Shown here in pieces: positions 21,888-34,424 of a stretch of DNA of 64,000 nt. Origin of the DNA: Sinonovacula constricta (lineage: Eukaryota; Mollusca; Bivalvia; Cardiida; Solecurtidae). How positions within the stretch are numbered: the first letter of the stretch is position 1; each line of letters opens with the position of its first letter. The position numbers and the translations under genes are program-made. Where the stretch lies: contig CM017570.1 of the NCBI GenBank assembly GCA_007844125.1, forward strand, positions 52,458,609-52,522,608. The letters are read 5' to 3'. Under the pieces are notes generated by a model. The model was not told the DNA's origin. It saw nothing but the letters and a program-made list of their open reading frames with translations, and did no database searches.

Positions 21888-24800
21888 ATGTTTATATAAA
21901 CATGATTTGTATTATTATCAATGGCCAGTCATAAACCTCATACTCCATGTTTATATAAACATGATTTGTATTATTATCAATGGCCAGTCATAAACCCCAT
22001 ACTCCATGTTTATATAAACATGATTTGTATTATTATCAATGGCCAGTCATAAACCTCATACTCCATGTTTATATAAACATGATTTGTATTATTATCAATG
22101 GCCAGTCATAAACCCCATACTCCATGTTTATATAAACATGATTTGTATTATTATCAGTGGCCAGTCATAAACCCCATACTCCATGTTTATATAAACATGA
22201 TTTGTATTATTATCAATGGCCAGTCATAAACCCCATACTCCATGTTTATATAAACATGATTTGTATTATTATCAATGGCCAGTCATAAACCTCATACTCC
22301 ATGTTTATATAAACATGATTTGTATTATTATCAATGGCCAGTCATAAACCTCATACCTCATGTTTATATAAACATGATTTGTATCATTATCAATGGCCAG
22401 TCATAAACCTCATACCTCATGTTTATATAAACGTGTTTTGTATTATTATCAATGGCCAGTCATAAACCTCATACTCCATGTTTATATAAACATGTTTTGT
22501 ATTATTATCAATGGCCAGTCATAAACCTCATGCTCCATGTTTATATAAACATGATTTGTATTATTATCAATGGCCAGTCATAAACCTCATGCTCCATGTT
22601 TATATAAACATGATTTGTATTATTATCAATGGCCAGTCATAAACCTCATACCTCATGTTTATATAAACATGATTTGTATTATTGTCAATGGCCAGTCATA
22701 AACCTCATACTCCATGTTTATATAAACATGATTTGTATTATTATCAATGGCCAGTCATAAACCTCATGCTCCATGTTTATATAAACATGATTTGTATTAT
22801 TATCAATGGCCAGTCATAAACCTCATACCTCATGTTTATATAAACATGATTTGTATTATTATCAATGGCCAGTCATAAACCTCATACTCCATGTTTATAT
22901 AAACATGATTTGTATCATTATCAATGGCCAGTCATAAAGCTCATACCTCATGTTTATATAAACGTGTTTTGTATTATTATCAATGGTCAGTCATAAACCT
23001 CATACTCCATGTTTATATAAACATGTTTTGTATCATTATCAATGGCCAGTCATAAACCTCATACTCCATGTTTATATAAACGTGTTTTGTATTATTATCA
23101 ATGGCCAGTCATAAACCTCATACTCCATGTTTATATAAACGTGTTTGTATTATTATCAATGGCCAGTCATAAACCTCATACTCCATGTTTAAGTATAAAC
23201 ATGTAATTTGTATTATTATCAATGGCCAGTCATAAACCCCATACTCCATGTTTATATAAACATGATTTGTATTATTATCAATGGCCAGTCATAAACCTCA
23301 TACTCCATGTTTATATAAACATGATTTGTATTATTATCAATGGCCAGTCATAAACCCCATACTCCATGTTTATATAAACATGATTTGTATTATTATCAGT
23401 GGCCAGTCATAAACCCCCATACTCCATGTTTATATAAACATGATTTGTATTATTATCAATGGCCAGTCATAAACCCCATACTCCATGTTTATATAAACAT
23501 GATTTGTATCATTATCAATGGCCAGTCATAAACCTCATACCTCATGTTTATATAAACGTGTTTTGTATTATTATCAATGGCCAGTCATAAACCTCATACT
23601 CCATGTTTATATAAACATGTTTTGTATTATTATCAATGGCCAGTCATAAACCTCATACTCCATGTTTATATAAACATGTTTTGTATTATTATCAATGGCC
23701 AGTCATAAACCTCATACTCCATGTTTATATAAACATGATTTGTATTATTATCAATGGCCAGTCATAAACCTCATGCTCCATGTTTATATAAACATGATTT
23801 GTATTATTATCAATGGCCAGTCATAAACCTCATACCTCATGTTTATATAAACATGATTTGTATTATTGTCAATGGCCAGTCATAATCCTCATACTCCATG
23901 TTTATATAAACATGATTTGTATTATTATCAATGGCCAGTCATAAACCTCATGCTCCATGTTTATATAAACATGATTTGTATTATTATCAATGGCCAGTCA
24001 TAAACCTCATACCTCATGTTTATATAAACATGATTTGTATTATTATCAATGGCCAGTCATAAACCTCATACTCCATGTTTATATAAACATGATTTGTATC
24101 ATTATCAATGGCCAGTCATAAAGCTCATACCTCATGTTTATATAAACATGTTTTGTATTATTATCAATGGCCAGTCATAAACCTCATACTCCATGTTTAT
24201 ATAAACATGTTTTGTATTATTATCAATGGCCAGTCATAAACCTCATACTCCATGTTTATATAAACGTGTTTTGTATTATTATCAATGGCCAGTCATAAAC
24301 CTCATACTCCATGTTTATATAAACGTGTTTTGTATTATTATCAATGGCCAGTCATAAACCTCATACTCCATGTTTATATAAACATGATTTGTATTATTAT
24401 CAATGGCCAGTCATAAACCTCATACTCCATGTTTATATAAACATGATTTGTATTATTATCAATGGCCAGTCATAAACCTCATACTCCATGTTTATATAAA
24501 CATGTTTTGTATTATTATCAATGACCAGTCATAAACCCCATTCTCCATGTTTATATAAACATGATCTGTATTATTATTAATGGCCAGTCATAAACCTCAT
24601 ACTCCATGTTTATATAAACATGATTTGTATTATTATCAATGGCCAGTCATAAACCCCATACTCCATGTTTATATAAACATGATTTGTATTATTATCAATG
24701 GCCAGTCATAAACCTCATGCTCCATGTTTATATAAACATGATTTGTATTATTATCAATGGCCAGTCATAAACCTCATACTCCATGTTTATATAAACATGA

Positions 24801-26538
24801 TTTGTATTATTATCAATGGCCAGTCATAAACCTCATACTCCATGTTTATATAAACATGATTTGTATTATTATCAATGACCAGTCATAAACCCCATACTCC
24901 ATGTTTATATAAACATGATTTGTATTATTATTAATGGCCAGTCATAAACCTCATACTCCATGTTTATATAAACATGATTTGTATTATTATCAATGGCCTG
25001 TCATAAACCCCATACTCCATGTTTATATAAACATGATTTGTATTATTATCAGTGGCCAGTCATAAACCTCATACTCCATGTTTATATAAACATGATTTGT
25101 ATTATTATCAATGGCCAGTCATAAACCTCATACTTCATGTTTATATAAACGTGTTTTGTATTATTATCAATGGCCAGTCATAAACCTCATACTCCATGTT
25201 TATATAAACATGATTTGTATTATTATCAATGGCCAGTCATAAACCTCATACTCCATGTTTATATAAACATGATTTGTATTATTATCAATGGCCAGTCATA
25301 AACCTCAGACTCCATGTTTATATAAACATGATTTGTATTATTATCAATGGCCAGTCATAAACCCCATACTCCATGTTTATATAAATGTGTTTTGTATTAT
25401 TATCAATGGCCAGTCATAAACCTCATGCTCTATGTTAATATAAACATGATTTGTATTACTATCAATGGCCAGTCATAAAGCTCATGCTCCATGTTTATAT
25501 AAACATGATTTGTATTATTATCAATGGCCAGTCATAAACCCCATACTCCATGTTTATATAAACATGATTTGTATTATTATCAATGGCCTGTCATAAACCT
25601 CATACTCCATGTTTATATAAATGTGATTTATATTATTATCAATGGCCAGTCATAAACCTCATACTCCATGTTTATATAAACGTGATTTGTATTATTATCA
25701 ATGGCCAGTCATAAACCCCATACTCCATGTTTATATAAACATGATTTGTATTATTATCAATGGCCAGTCATAAACCTCATACTCCATGTTTATATAAACA
25801 TGATTTGTATTATTATCAGTGGCCAGTCATAAACCTCATACTCCATGTTTATATAAACATGATTTGTATTATTATCAATGGCCAGTCATAAACCTCATAC
25901 TCCTTGTTTATATAAACATGTTTTGTATTATTATCAATGGCCAGTCATAAACCTCATACTCCATGTTTATATAAACATGTTTTGTATTATTATCAATGGC
26001 CAGTCATAAACCTCATACTCCATGTTTATATAAACATGATTTGTATTATTATCAATGGCCAGTCATAAACCTCATACTCCATGTTTATATAAACATGATT
26101 TGTATTATTATCAATGGCCAGTCATAAACCTCATACTCCATGTTTATATAAACATGATTTGTATTATTATCAATGGCCAGTCATAAACCTCATACTCCAT
26201 GTTTATATAAACATGATTTGTATTATTATCAATGGCCAGTCATAAACCTCATACTCCATGTTTATATAAACATGATTTGTATTATTATCAATGGCCAGTC
26301 ATAAACCCCATACTCCATGTTTATATAAACATGATTTGTATTATTATCAATGGCCAGTCATAAACCTCATACTCCATGTTTATATAAACATGATTTGTAT
26401 TATTATCAATGGCCAGTCATAAACCTCATACTCCATGTTTATATAAACATGTTTTGTATTATTATCAATGGCCAGTCATAAACCTCATACTCCATGTTTA
26501 TATAAAATGTAATTTGTATTACATGCATTATCAATGGG
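21888..26538 (+). repeat. 59-bp minisatellite array (~79 units) with an 18-bp palindrome per unit
   Basis: Each unit reads CATGATTTGTATTATTATCA, ATGGCCAGTCATAAACC, then TCATACTCCATGTTTATATAAA. The junction of neighbouring units forms CATGTTTATATAAACATG, a perfect 18-bp palindrome repeated about every 59 bp; variants with ACGTG or TCATG at one side break it. Variant order (CTCATGCTCC, CTCATACCTC, ATTGTCAATG, AAAGCTCATACC) recurs about 1.1 kb apart (22.4-23.0 kb against 23.5-24.2 kb), a higher-order duplication. Frames at 23340-23531 and 26409-26702 are repeat-derived. Confidence 0.97.
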
Positions 26539-26883
26539 TTAATACATTGTACACCATGTTCATGTTAAATGTCATTTGTCTCACCGGTATTATACAAATT
26601 AATGTTGCCAATGGTTATCATGTAATTCCATGCATAAACATGGAGCTCTTTCATCCAGGTATCCCTTACTGTGGTGATAATCAATTTTTGATGCATTATT
26701 AAATTTCATATTTTCCAGCTGGTCTCTAAAGGATAATCTTGATGTGTGATGCCCATTTTTATTAGTTCTGTGTTGATATAGGATGTCTACAAAAGGGTCA
26801 TTTGTCAATAATTAAGCAACTTAGGGATATCCTGTATGCCGGAGTGCACTTTTCCTGGAAATGTTTTTTACTGCAAGCTATTT
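26539..26883. other. Degenerate edge of the 59-bp array and unique DNA
   Basis: At 26539-26600 a decayed unit (CACCATGTTCATGTTAAATG) can be seen; the remainder shows nothing recognisable. Confidence 0.5.
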
Positions 26884-29264
26884 TGCCACTCATGTATGTG
26901 AGGGAACAGGGGTGCCCTATTGTGCCCTAGTGATGAGAGACTGTTAGAGATGCTGATTTCTTGCCACTCGTGTATGCGAGGGAAGGGGGTGCACCATTGT
27001 GGCCAAGTGATGAGAGACTGTTAGAGATACTGATTTCTTGCCACTCGTGTATGCGAGGGAAGGGGGTGCACCATTGTGGCCAAGTGATGAGAGACTGTTA
27101 GAGATACTGATTTCTTGCCACTCGTGTATGCGAGGGAAGGGGGTGCACCATTGTGGCCAAGTGATGAGAGACTGTTAGAGATGTTGATTTCTTGCCACTC
27201 GTGTATGTGAGGGAAGGGGGTGCACCATTGTGGCCAAGTGATGAGAGACTGTTAGAGATACTGATTTCTTGCCACTCGTGTATGCGAGGGAAGGGGGTGC
27301 ACCATTGTGGCCAAGTGATGAGAGACTGTTAGAGATGCTGATTTCTTGCCACTCATGTATGTGAGGGAAGGGGGTGCACCATGGTGGCCAAGTGATGAGA
27401 GACTGTTAGAGATGCTGATTTCTTGCCACTCGTGTATGCGAGGGAAGGGGGTGCACCATTGTGGCCAAGTGATGAGAGACTGTTAGAGATGTTGATTTCT
27501 TGCCACTCGTGTATGCGAGGGAAGGGGGTGCACCATGGTGGCCAAGTGATGAGAGACTGTTAGAGATGTTGATTTCTTGCCACTCGTGTATGCGAGGGAA
27601 GGGGGTGCACCATTGTGGCCAAGTGATGAGAGACTGTTAGAGATGCTGATTTCTTGCCACTCGTGTATGTGAGAGAAGGGGGTGCACCATTGTGGCCAAG
27701 TGATGAGAGACTGTTAGAGATGTTGATTTCTTGCCACTCGTGTATGTGAGAGAAGGGGGTGCACCATTGTGGCCAAGTGATGAGAGACTGTTAGAGATGT
27801 TGATTTCTTGCCACTCGTGTATGTGAGAGAAGGGGGTGCACCATTGTGGCCAAGTGATGAGAGACTGTTAGAGATGTTGATTTCTTGCCACTCGTGTATG
27901 TGAGGGAAGGGGGAGCACCATGGTGGCCAAGTGATGAGAGACTGTTAGAGATGTTGATTTCTTGCCACTCGTGTATGCGAGGGAAGGGGGTGCACCATGG
28001 TGGCCAAGTGATGAGAGACTGTTAGAAATGTTGATTTCTTGCCACTGGTGTATGCGAGGTAAGAGGGTGCACCATTTTGGCCAAGTGATGAGAGACTGTT
28101 AGAGATGTTGATTTCTTGCCACTCGTGTATGCGAGGGAAGGGGGTGCACCATGGTGGCCAAGTGATGAGAGACTGTTAGAAATGTTGATTTCTTGCCACT
28201 CATGTATGCGAGGGAAGGGGGAGCACCATGGTGGCCAAGTGATGAGAGACTGTTAGAAATGTTGATTTCTTGCCACTGGTGTATGCGAGGGAAGGGGGTG
28301 CACCATGATGGCCAAGTGACGAGAGACTGTTAGAGATGTTGATTTCTTGCCACTCGTGTATGTGAGGGAAGGGGGTGCACCATGGTGGTCAAGTGATGAG
28401 AGACTGTTAGAGATGCTGATTTCTTGCCACTCGTGTATGCGAGGGAAGAGGGTGCACCATTGTGGCCAAGTGATGAGAGACTGTTAGAGATGTTGATTTC
28501 TTGCCACTCGTGTATGTGAGGGAAGGGGGTGCACCATGATGGCCAAGTGATGAGAGACTGTTAGAGATGCTGATTTCTTGCCACTCGTGTATGCGAGGGA
28601 AGAGGGTGCACCATTGTGGCCAAGTGATGAGAGACTGTTAGAGATACTGATTTCTTAACACTGGTGTATGCGAGGGAAGGGGGTGCACCATTGTGGCCAA
28701 GTGATGAGAGACTGTTAGAGATACTGATTTCTTAACACTGGTGTATGCGAGGGAAGGGGGTGCACCATTGTGGCCAAGTGATGAGAGACTGTTAGAGATA
28801 CTGATTTCTTAACACTGGTGTATGCAAGGGAAGGGGGTGCACCATGGTGGCCAAGTGATGAGAGACTGTTAGAGATGCTGATTTCTTGCCACTCGTGTAT
28901 GTGAGGGAAGGGGGTGCACCATGGTGGCCAAGTGATGAGAGACTGTTAGAGATACTGATTTCTTAACACTGGTGTAGGCGAGGGAAGGGGGTGCACCATT
29001 GTGGCCAAGTGATGAGAGACTGTTAGAGATACTGATTTCTTGCCACTCGTCTATGCAAGGGAAGGGGGTGCACCATGGTGGCCAAGTGATGAGAGACTGT
29101 TAGAGATGCTGATTTCTTGCCACTCGTGTATGTGAGGGAAGGGGGTGCACCATGGTGGCCAAGTGATGAGAGACTGTTAGAGATACTGATTTCTTAACAC
29201 TGGTGTAGGCGAGGGAAGGGGGTGCACCATTGTGGCCAAGTGATGAGAGACTTTTAGAGATACT
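26884..29264 (+). repeat. 77-bp minisatellite array (~31 units)
   Basis: Units read CTTGCCACTCGTGTATGCGA, GGGAAGGGGGTGCACCAT, TGTGGCCAAGTGATGAGAGA, CTGTTAGAGATGCTGATTT. Local variant blocks exist: GTGAGAGAAG units near 27.66-27.84 kb and CTTAACACTGG units at 28.65-29.2 kb. It starts about 345 bp after the 59-bp array ends. Confidence 0.97.
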
Positions 29265-29270
29265 GAGAGA

Positions 29271-29595
29271 TGCTGTTATATTACAGAGGGGATACTGTCC
29301 TATGTATTCTACCCATGATTGATTAACTTGCAGTTTATTTTGCCAAGTCATGGTTGAACAGTTGTTGATTGGACAAGCAGCCAAGAAATAGGCGATACAG
29401 TTGTTATATGGCAGAGGGGATACTGTCCTCTGTATCCTACCCTTGATAAATTAACTTGCATTTTATTTTACTGAGTCATGGTTGAACAGTTGTTGATAGA
29501 ACAAGCAGCCAAGAATTATTCAATACAGTTGTTATATGGAAAAGGGGACACTTTTCTTAATATTCTTCCCATGCTGGATTTACTTACAGTTTGTA
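29271..29595 (+). repeat. 128-bp tandem repeat, ~2.5 units
   Basis: GTTATAT(T/G)RCAGAGGGGATACTG recurs at about 29273, 29401 and (as TATATGGAAAAGGGGACAC) 29530. Between these are GATTAACTTGCAGTTTATTTT, TCATGGTTGAACAGTTGTTG and CAAGCAGCCAAGAA. It abuts the 77-bp array directly. The plus and minus short frames across it are not supported. Confidence 0.85.
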
Positions 29596-30064
29596 AATAT
29601 CACATTATGTCAAGTATACTTGTATATATCACTTCTATCCTGCTTGCTGGAGATATGCTATTCTGTTCATCACTGTGAATGATTTATAAGGAACACTGCA
29701 GTGCTAATCACTGGTTAGTATGTAAAAGGCTGCTTCCAGCAAGAAGTTAATTGATAATTTTCTCATCCTGCTCATTCTCCTTTGTAGTATATAAATATTA
29801 CATGATGTTGTGTGTACTGTAAGTCCCAACTGTCCGGCTTGATTGGGGCTGTGGGCAGGGTGCTATCTTAGGTTAGGATGTAGACAACCGCTCCCAGCAG
29901 GGAAATTATTGTTAATTTTCTCGTTATCGGAAGCATTAGTACTTTATTGTAGCACCAGCAACAGACTCACTAATAGCTGCTTTCTACAGAAAAGATGAAA
30001 TTGCTAATTTTTTCCTCCTCATAGTATCAGCATCATCTTTGGTTTTCCTTCAACATTAAGGGAT
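29596..30064. other. Intergenic, nothing recognised
   Basis: Two loosely similar stretches (29580-29760 and 29790-29950) both contain TAAATATYACAT, then GGTTAGTATGTA/GGTTAGGATGTA, then GCTTCCAGCA/GCTCCCAGCA. This suggests an old duplication of about 190 bp. No gene. Confidence 0.4.
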
Positions 30065-32683
30065 GAATGTAGCATTGTCATCGGTCTACCTCTAGTATTA
30101 ATAGCTAATGTTGTATTATCTTTGGTCTACCTCTAGCGATAATAGCTAATGTTGTATTATCTTTGGTCTACCTCTAGCGTTAATAGCTAATGTTGCATTA
30201 TCTTTGGTCTACCTCTAGTGTTAATGGCTAATGTAGCATTGTCATCGGACTACCTCTAGCGTTAATGACTAATGTGGTATTGCCTTTGGTCTACCTCTAG
30301 CGTTAATAGCTAAAGTTGCATTGTCTTTGGTCTACCTCTAGTGTTAATAGCTAATGTAGCATTGTCTTTGGTCTACCTCTAGCGTTAATAGCTAATGTTG
30401 CATTATCTTTGGTCTACCTCTAGCGTTAATAGCTAATGTAGCATTGTCTTTGGTCTACCTCTAGCGTTAATAGCTAATGTTGCATTATCTTTGGTCTACC
30501 TCTAGTGTTAATGGCTAATGTTGCATTGTCTTTGGTCTACCTCTAGCGTTAATAGCTAATGTAGCATTGTCTTTGGTCTACCTCTAGTATTAATGGCTAA
30601 TGTTGCATTGTCTTTGGTCTACCTCTAGTATTAATGGCTAATGTTGCATTGTCTTTGGTCTACTTCTAGTGTTAAAGGCTAATGTGGTATTGCCTTTGGT
30701 CTACTTTAGTGTTAATGACTAATGTGGTATTGTCTTTGGTCTATCTCTAGTGTTAATGTCTAATGTGGTATTGTCTTTGGTCTACCTCTAGCGTTAATGG
30801 CTAATGTGGTATTGTCTTTGGTCTACCTCTAGTGTTAATGGCTAATGTGATATTGCCTTTGGTTCTACCTCTAGTGTTAATGGCTAATGTAGCATTGTCT
30901 TTAGTCTATCTCTATTGTTAATGGCTAATGTGGTATTGCCTTTGGTCTACCTCTAGTGTTAATGGCTAATGTGGTATTGCCTTTGGTCTACCTCTAGTGT
31001 TAATGGCTAATGTGGTATTGCCTTTGGTCTACCTCTAGTGTTAATGACTAATGTGGTATTGCCTTTGGTCTACCTCTAGTGTTAATGGCTAATGTGATAT
31101 TGCCTTTGGTCTACCTCTAGTGTTAATGGCTAATGTGGTATTGTTTTTGGTCTACCTCTAGCATTAATGGCTAATGTGGTATTGTCTTTGGTCTACCTCT
31201 AGTGTTAATGGCTAATGTGATATTGCCTTTGGTCTACGTCTAGTGTTAATGGCTAATGTAGCATTGTCTTTAGTCTATCTCTAGTGTTAATGGCTAATGT
31301 GATATTGCCTTTGGTCTACCTCTAGTGTTAATGGCTAATGTGGTATTGTTTTTGGTCTACCTCTAGCATTAATGGCTAATGTGGTATTGTCTTTGGTCTA
31401 CCTCTAGTGTTAATGGCTAATGTGATATTGCCTTTGGTCTACGTCTAGTGTTAATGGCTAATGTAGCATTGTCTTTAGTCTACCTCTAGTGTTAATGGCT
31501 AATGTGGTATTGCCTTTGGTCTACCTCTAGTGTTAATGGCTAATGTGGTATTGTCTTTAGTCTATCTCTAGTGTTTATGGCTAATGTGGTATTGCCTTTG
31601 GTCTACCTCTAGTGTTAATGGCTAATGTGGTATTGTCTTTAGTCTACCTCTTGTGTTAATGGCTAATGTGATATTGCCTTTGGTCTACCTCTAGTGTTAA
31701 TGGCTAATGTAGCATTGTCTTTAGTCTATCTCTAGTGTTAATGGCTAATGTGGTATTGCCTTTGGTCTACCTCTAGTGTTAATGGCTAATGTGATATTGC
31801 CTTTGGTCTACCTCTAGTGTTAATGGCTAATGTGATATTGCCTTTGGTCTACCTCTAGTGTTAATGGCTAATGTGATATTGCCTTTGGTCTACCTCTAGC
31901 GTTAATGGCTAATGTGGTATTGCCTTTGGTCTACCTCTAGTGTTAATGGCTAATGTGGTATTGCCTTTGGTCTACCTCTAGTGTTAATGGCTAATGTGGT
32001 ATTGTCTTTGGTCTACCTCTAGTGTTAATGGCTAATGTGATATTGCCTTTGGTCTACCTCTAGTGTTAATGGCTAATGTAGCATTGTCTTTGGTCTACCT
32101 CTAGTGTTAATAGCTAATGCTAATATCATTGTCTTTGGCCTACCTGTAGCATTAATGGCTACTGTAGCATTGTCTTTGTTCTACCTCTAGTGTTAATGGC
32201 TACTGTAGCATTGTCTTTGGTCTAATTCTAGTGTTAATGGCTACTGTAGCATTGTCTTTGGTCTACCTCTAGTGTTAATGGCTACTGTAGCATTGTCTTT
32301 GGTCTACCTCTAGTGTTAATGGCTAATGTAGCATTGTCTTTGGTCTACCTGTAGTGTTAATGGCTACTGTAGCATTGTCTTTGGTCTACCTCTAGCATTA
32401 ATGGCTACTGTAGCATTGTCTTTGGTCTACCTCTAGTGTTAATGGCTACTGTAGCATTGCCTTTGGTCTACCTCTAGTGTTAATGGCTACTGTAGCATTG
32501 TCTTGGGTCTACCTCTAGTGTTAATAGCTAATGCTAATAGCATTGTCTTTGGCCTACCTATAGCATTAATGGCTAATGTTGCATTATCTTTGGTCTACCT
32601 CTAGCATTAATGGCTACTGTAGCATTGTCTTTGGTCTACCTCTAGTGTTAATGGCTACTGTAGCATTGTCTTTTGTCTACCTC
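30065..32683 (+). repeat. 41-bp minisatellite array (~64 units) with variant blocks
   Basis: Units read TTTGGTCTACCTCTAGTG then TTAATGGCTAATGTGGTATTGCC. Three zones are visible: 30.1-30.65 kb with AATAGCTAATGTTGCATT; 30.65-32.1 kb with AATGGCTAATGTGGTATT and GTGATATT; and 32.1-32.68 kb with GGCTACTGTAGCATT. An internal block duplication is seen near 31.08-31.45 kb, where the series GATATTGCC, GGTATTGTTTTT, CTAGCATTAA repeats at about 205-bp spacing. No open frame. Confidence 0.97.
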
Positions 32684-33179
32684 AATAATTGCTGAATGTA
32701 GCGAACATTAACAAATGTGTTGCTGCAATTAATTTCCAATGCAATAAAGGGCTTACATTTACCATCAAATATGTTGCAAACTCCTGTAAATGTGTCATCA
32801 ACTAGTGGAAGTCCGGCTCAGCATCCAATAAAACAGAGAAAAATAAAAAATATTTCCTGTATATAGCTGTATCACTACCATCAGTAAAGCAATTTTATTA
32901 TGTTGAAGTAGTTTGTATGCTCGGCAAGTCGTAAAAGTCTCGGAAATTTTGCATTTATATTAAATTGCATGCGTTCCGGGCAATGAGATATTTGCAGCAT
33001 TAGCTGCTTTTTTGTGCATGGAATATATGATTGGCATCACTCCAGAAATGTAAAAACTATTTAGCCCTGGGCTGGCTACATTTGAAATAATTATTTTATC
33101 GGGTCTCTTGACACACATAGAAAACTCACAGTAATTGTTAGATATACATGAGATACAGAAATACAAGCTGTTATTTATG
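32684..33179. other. Intergenic, nothing recognised
   Basis: No gene, SINE head or tandem array seen. Confidence 0.45.
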
Positions 33180-33271
33180 TGGAGGAAAAAGCCAGATCAA
33201 TGTCTTGGTAGAATCACCAGTGCAGTGCATGTCAGCTGGAAGACCTTATATGAAAATTCTTGCCCTGACCT
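33180..33271 (-). mobile_element. SINE-3 fragment
   Basis: It contains GGTAGAATCACCAGTGCAGTG, then GTCAGCTGGAAGACCTTAT, then CTTGCCCTGACCTGGG. These correspond to the SINE-3 body (compare 20200-20285). It ends where MITE-2 copy 1 begins. Confidence 0.7.
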
Positions 33272-33499
33272 GGGCCTGTATTCACCATCTATTCTTACAT
33301 TAAAATTGCTCAAGACATGGATTTTAATTGACAATATCTTCGTTATGTATTTAGCTACATGTCTGTATTTTTGCATGACACTTTAACTTTGCTACTCCCA
33401 ACTTAAAATCACATTGAAACTTCATAAACAAGCTTATATTTTTTAGTATGAAAATTGTGACTTGGGCTCGTGACTTAATAGTTGGTGAATAAGGGACCT
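33272..33499 (+). mobile_element. MITE-2, copy 1 (228 bp)
   Basis: The start GGGCCTGTATTCACCATCTA and the end (complement of AGGTCCCTTATTCACCAACT) form inverted termini. The interior aligns in the same orientation with 47528-47765: AATTGCTCAAG, TTATGTATTTAGCTACAT, TTTTTGCATGACACTTTAAC, AAAATCACATTGAAACTTCA. There is no coding capacity. I do not see a clear target-site duplication. Confidence 0.7.
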
Positions 33500-33579
33500 A
33501 GACTTGAATTAACACAGTTATCTCCTGAAGAGTCAAAGTAAAGGGAGTTTACTCTGACTTCTCAACCTTGGGTGCCCTC

Positions 33580-34385
33580 TGCATTTAGTTATCCCCGCAA
33601 CAATGAAGTTTTGTGGGATCTATACTGGACTGAAGCTGTTTGTCTGTCCATGTGTCTGTCTGTTTGTTTTGTGGACACAACTTTGCCGAGCTAATACTTC
33701 TAGAGGTTAACATCAGTTTTAATATAATTTAACTTTGGTACAATAGGAACCTCCATACCTGTGTGTTTCCTTATAATCAGATGACAATAGCAGGAGTTAT
33801 TGCCCTTTTAATGAAGTTTCAGACTTTGATTTTTGAAACAGCAAGAGCTAGAGCTTTGATATCTGGTATATGTGTTCTTTGGATGGCTCTGTATGAAGAT
33901 TGTTCAAATAATTCTGAGCCATCAATAAACATGGCAGACAGGGGCGTGGACATTTTCTATATAAGGCTATATAGGAAAACTTAGAAAATTTCCTTGTAAG
34001 AAACTATAAGAGCTAGAGCCTTCGTATTTAGTATTGTGTTTTTTTGGTGGCCCCCTATTAAGATTGTTCAAATAATTCTGATCCATCAAAAAAAAAACAT
34101 GGCCACCAAGGGCATGGCCAATTTCCATCTAAGGCTAAATAGGAAAACTTTGAAAACCTTCTTGTCAAAAACTAAAAGAGCTAGAACCATTTTCCCTTTA
34201 TAGCTATGTTAAAAAACATTAAATCTGTAAAAGAAAAAATTCTTTTTGTCAGAAATCACAGGAGCTAGAGATTTGATATTTGCTTTGTATATTCCTTTGT
34301 CAGCCTTAATGGTATCAGAATTGTTCAAAGAATTCTGATCTGTCAAGGCGAAATGTCTATGGCACTCAGGTGAGCAATATAGGGC
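33580..34385 (+). repeat. Degenerate dispersed repeat with ~165-bp internal periodicity
   Basis: AGAGCTAGAGCYTT-type motifs recur at about 33845, 34010, 34178 and 34262. In the first two units they are followed by TTTGGATGGCTCTGTATGAA or an equivalent, then GATTGTTCAAATAATTCTGA, then CCATCAA and AACATGGC. The left edge has CTGTTTGTCTGTCCATGTG. It has the look of an old invertebrate dispersed repeat. The frame 33763-33984 inside it is not supported as a gene. Confidence 0.6.
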
Positions 34386-34424
34386 TACATGTATCATGGC
34401 CCTATTGTCTTAATCTGTTTTTGT

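Noticed and set aside
21888..26538. CRISPR-like array
   Set aside because: Units repeat along their whole length without unique spacers, the genome is eukaryotic, and no cas genes are present.
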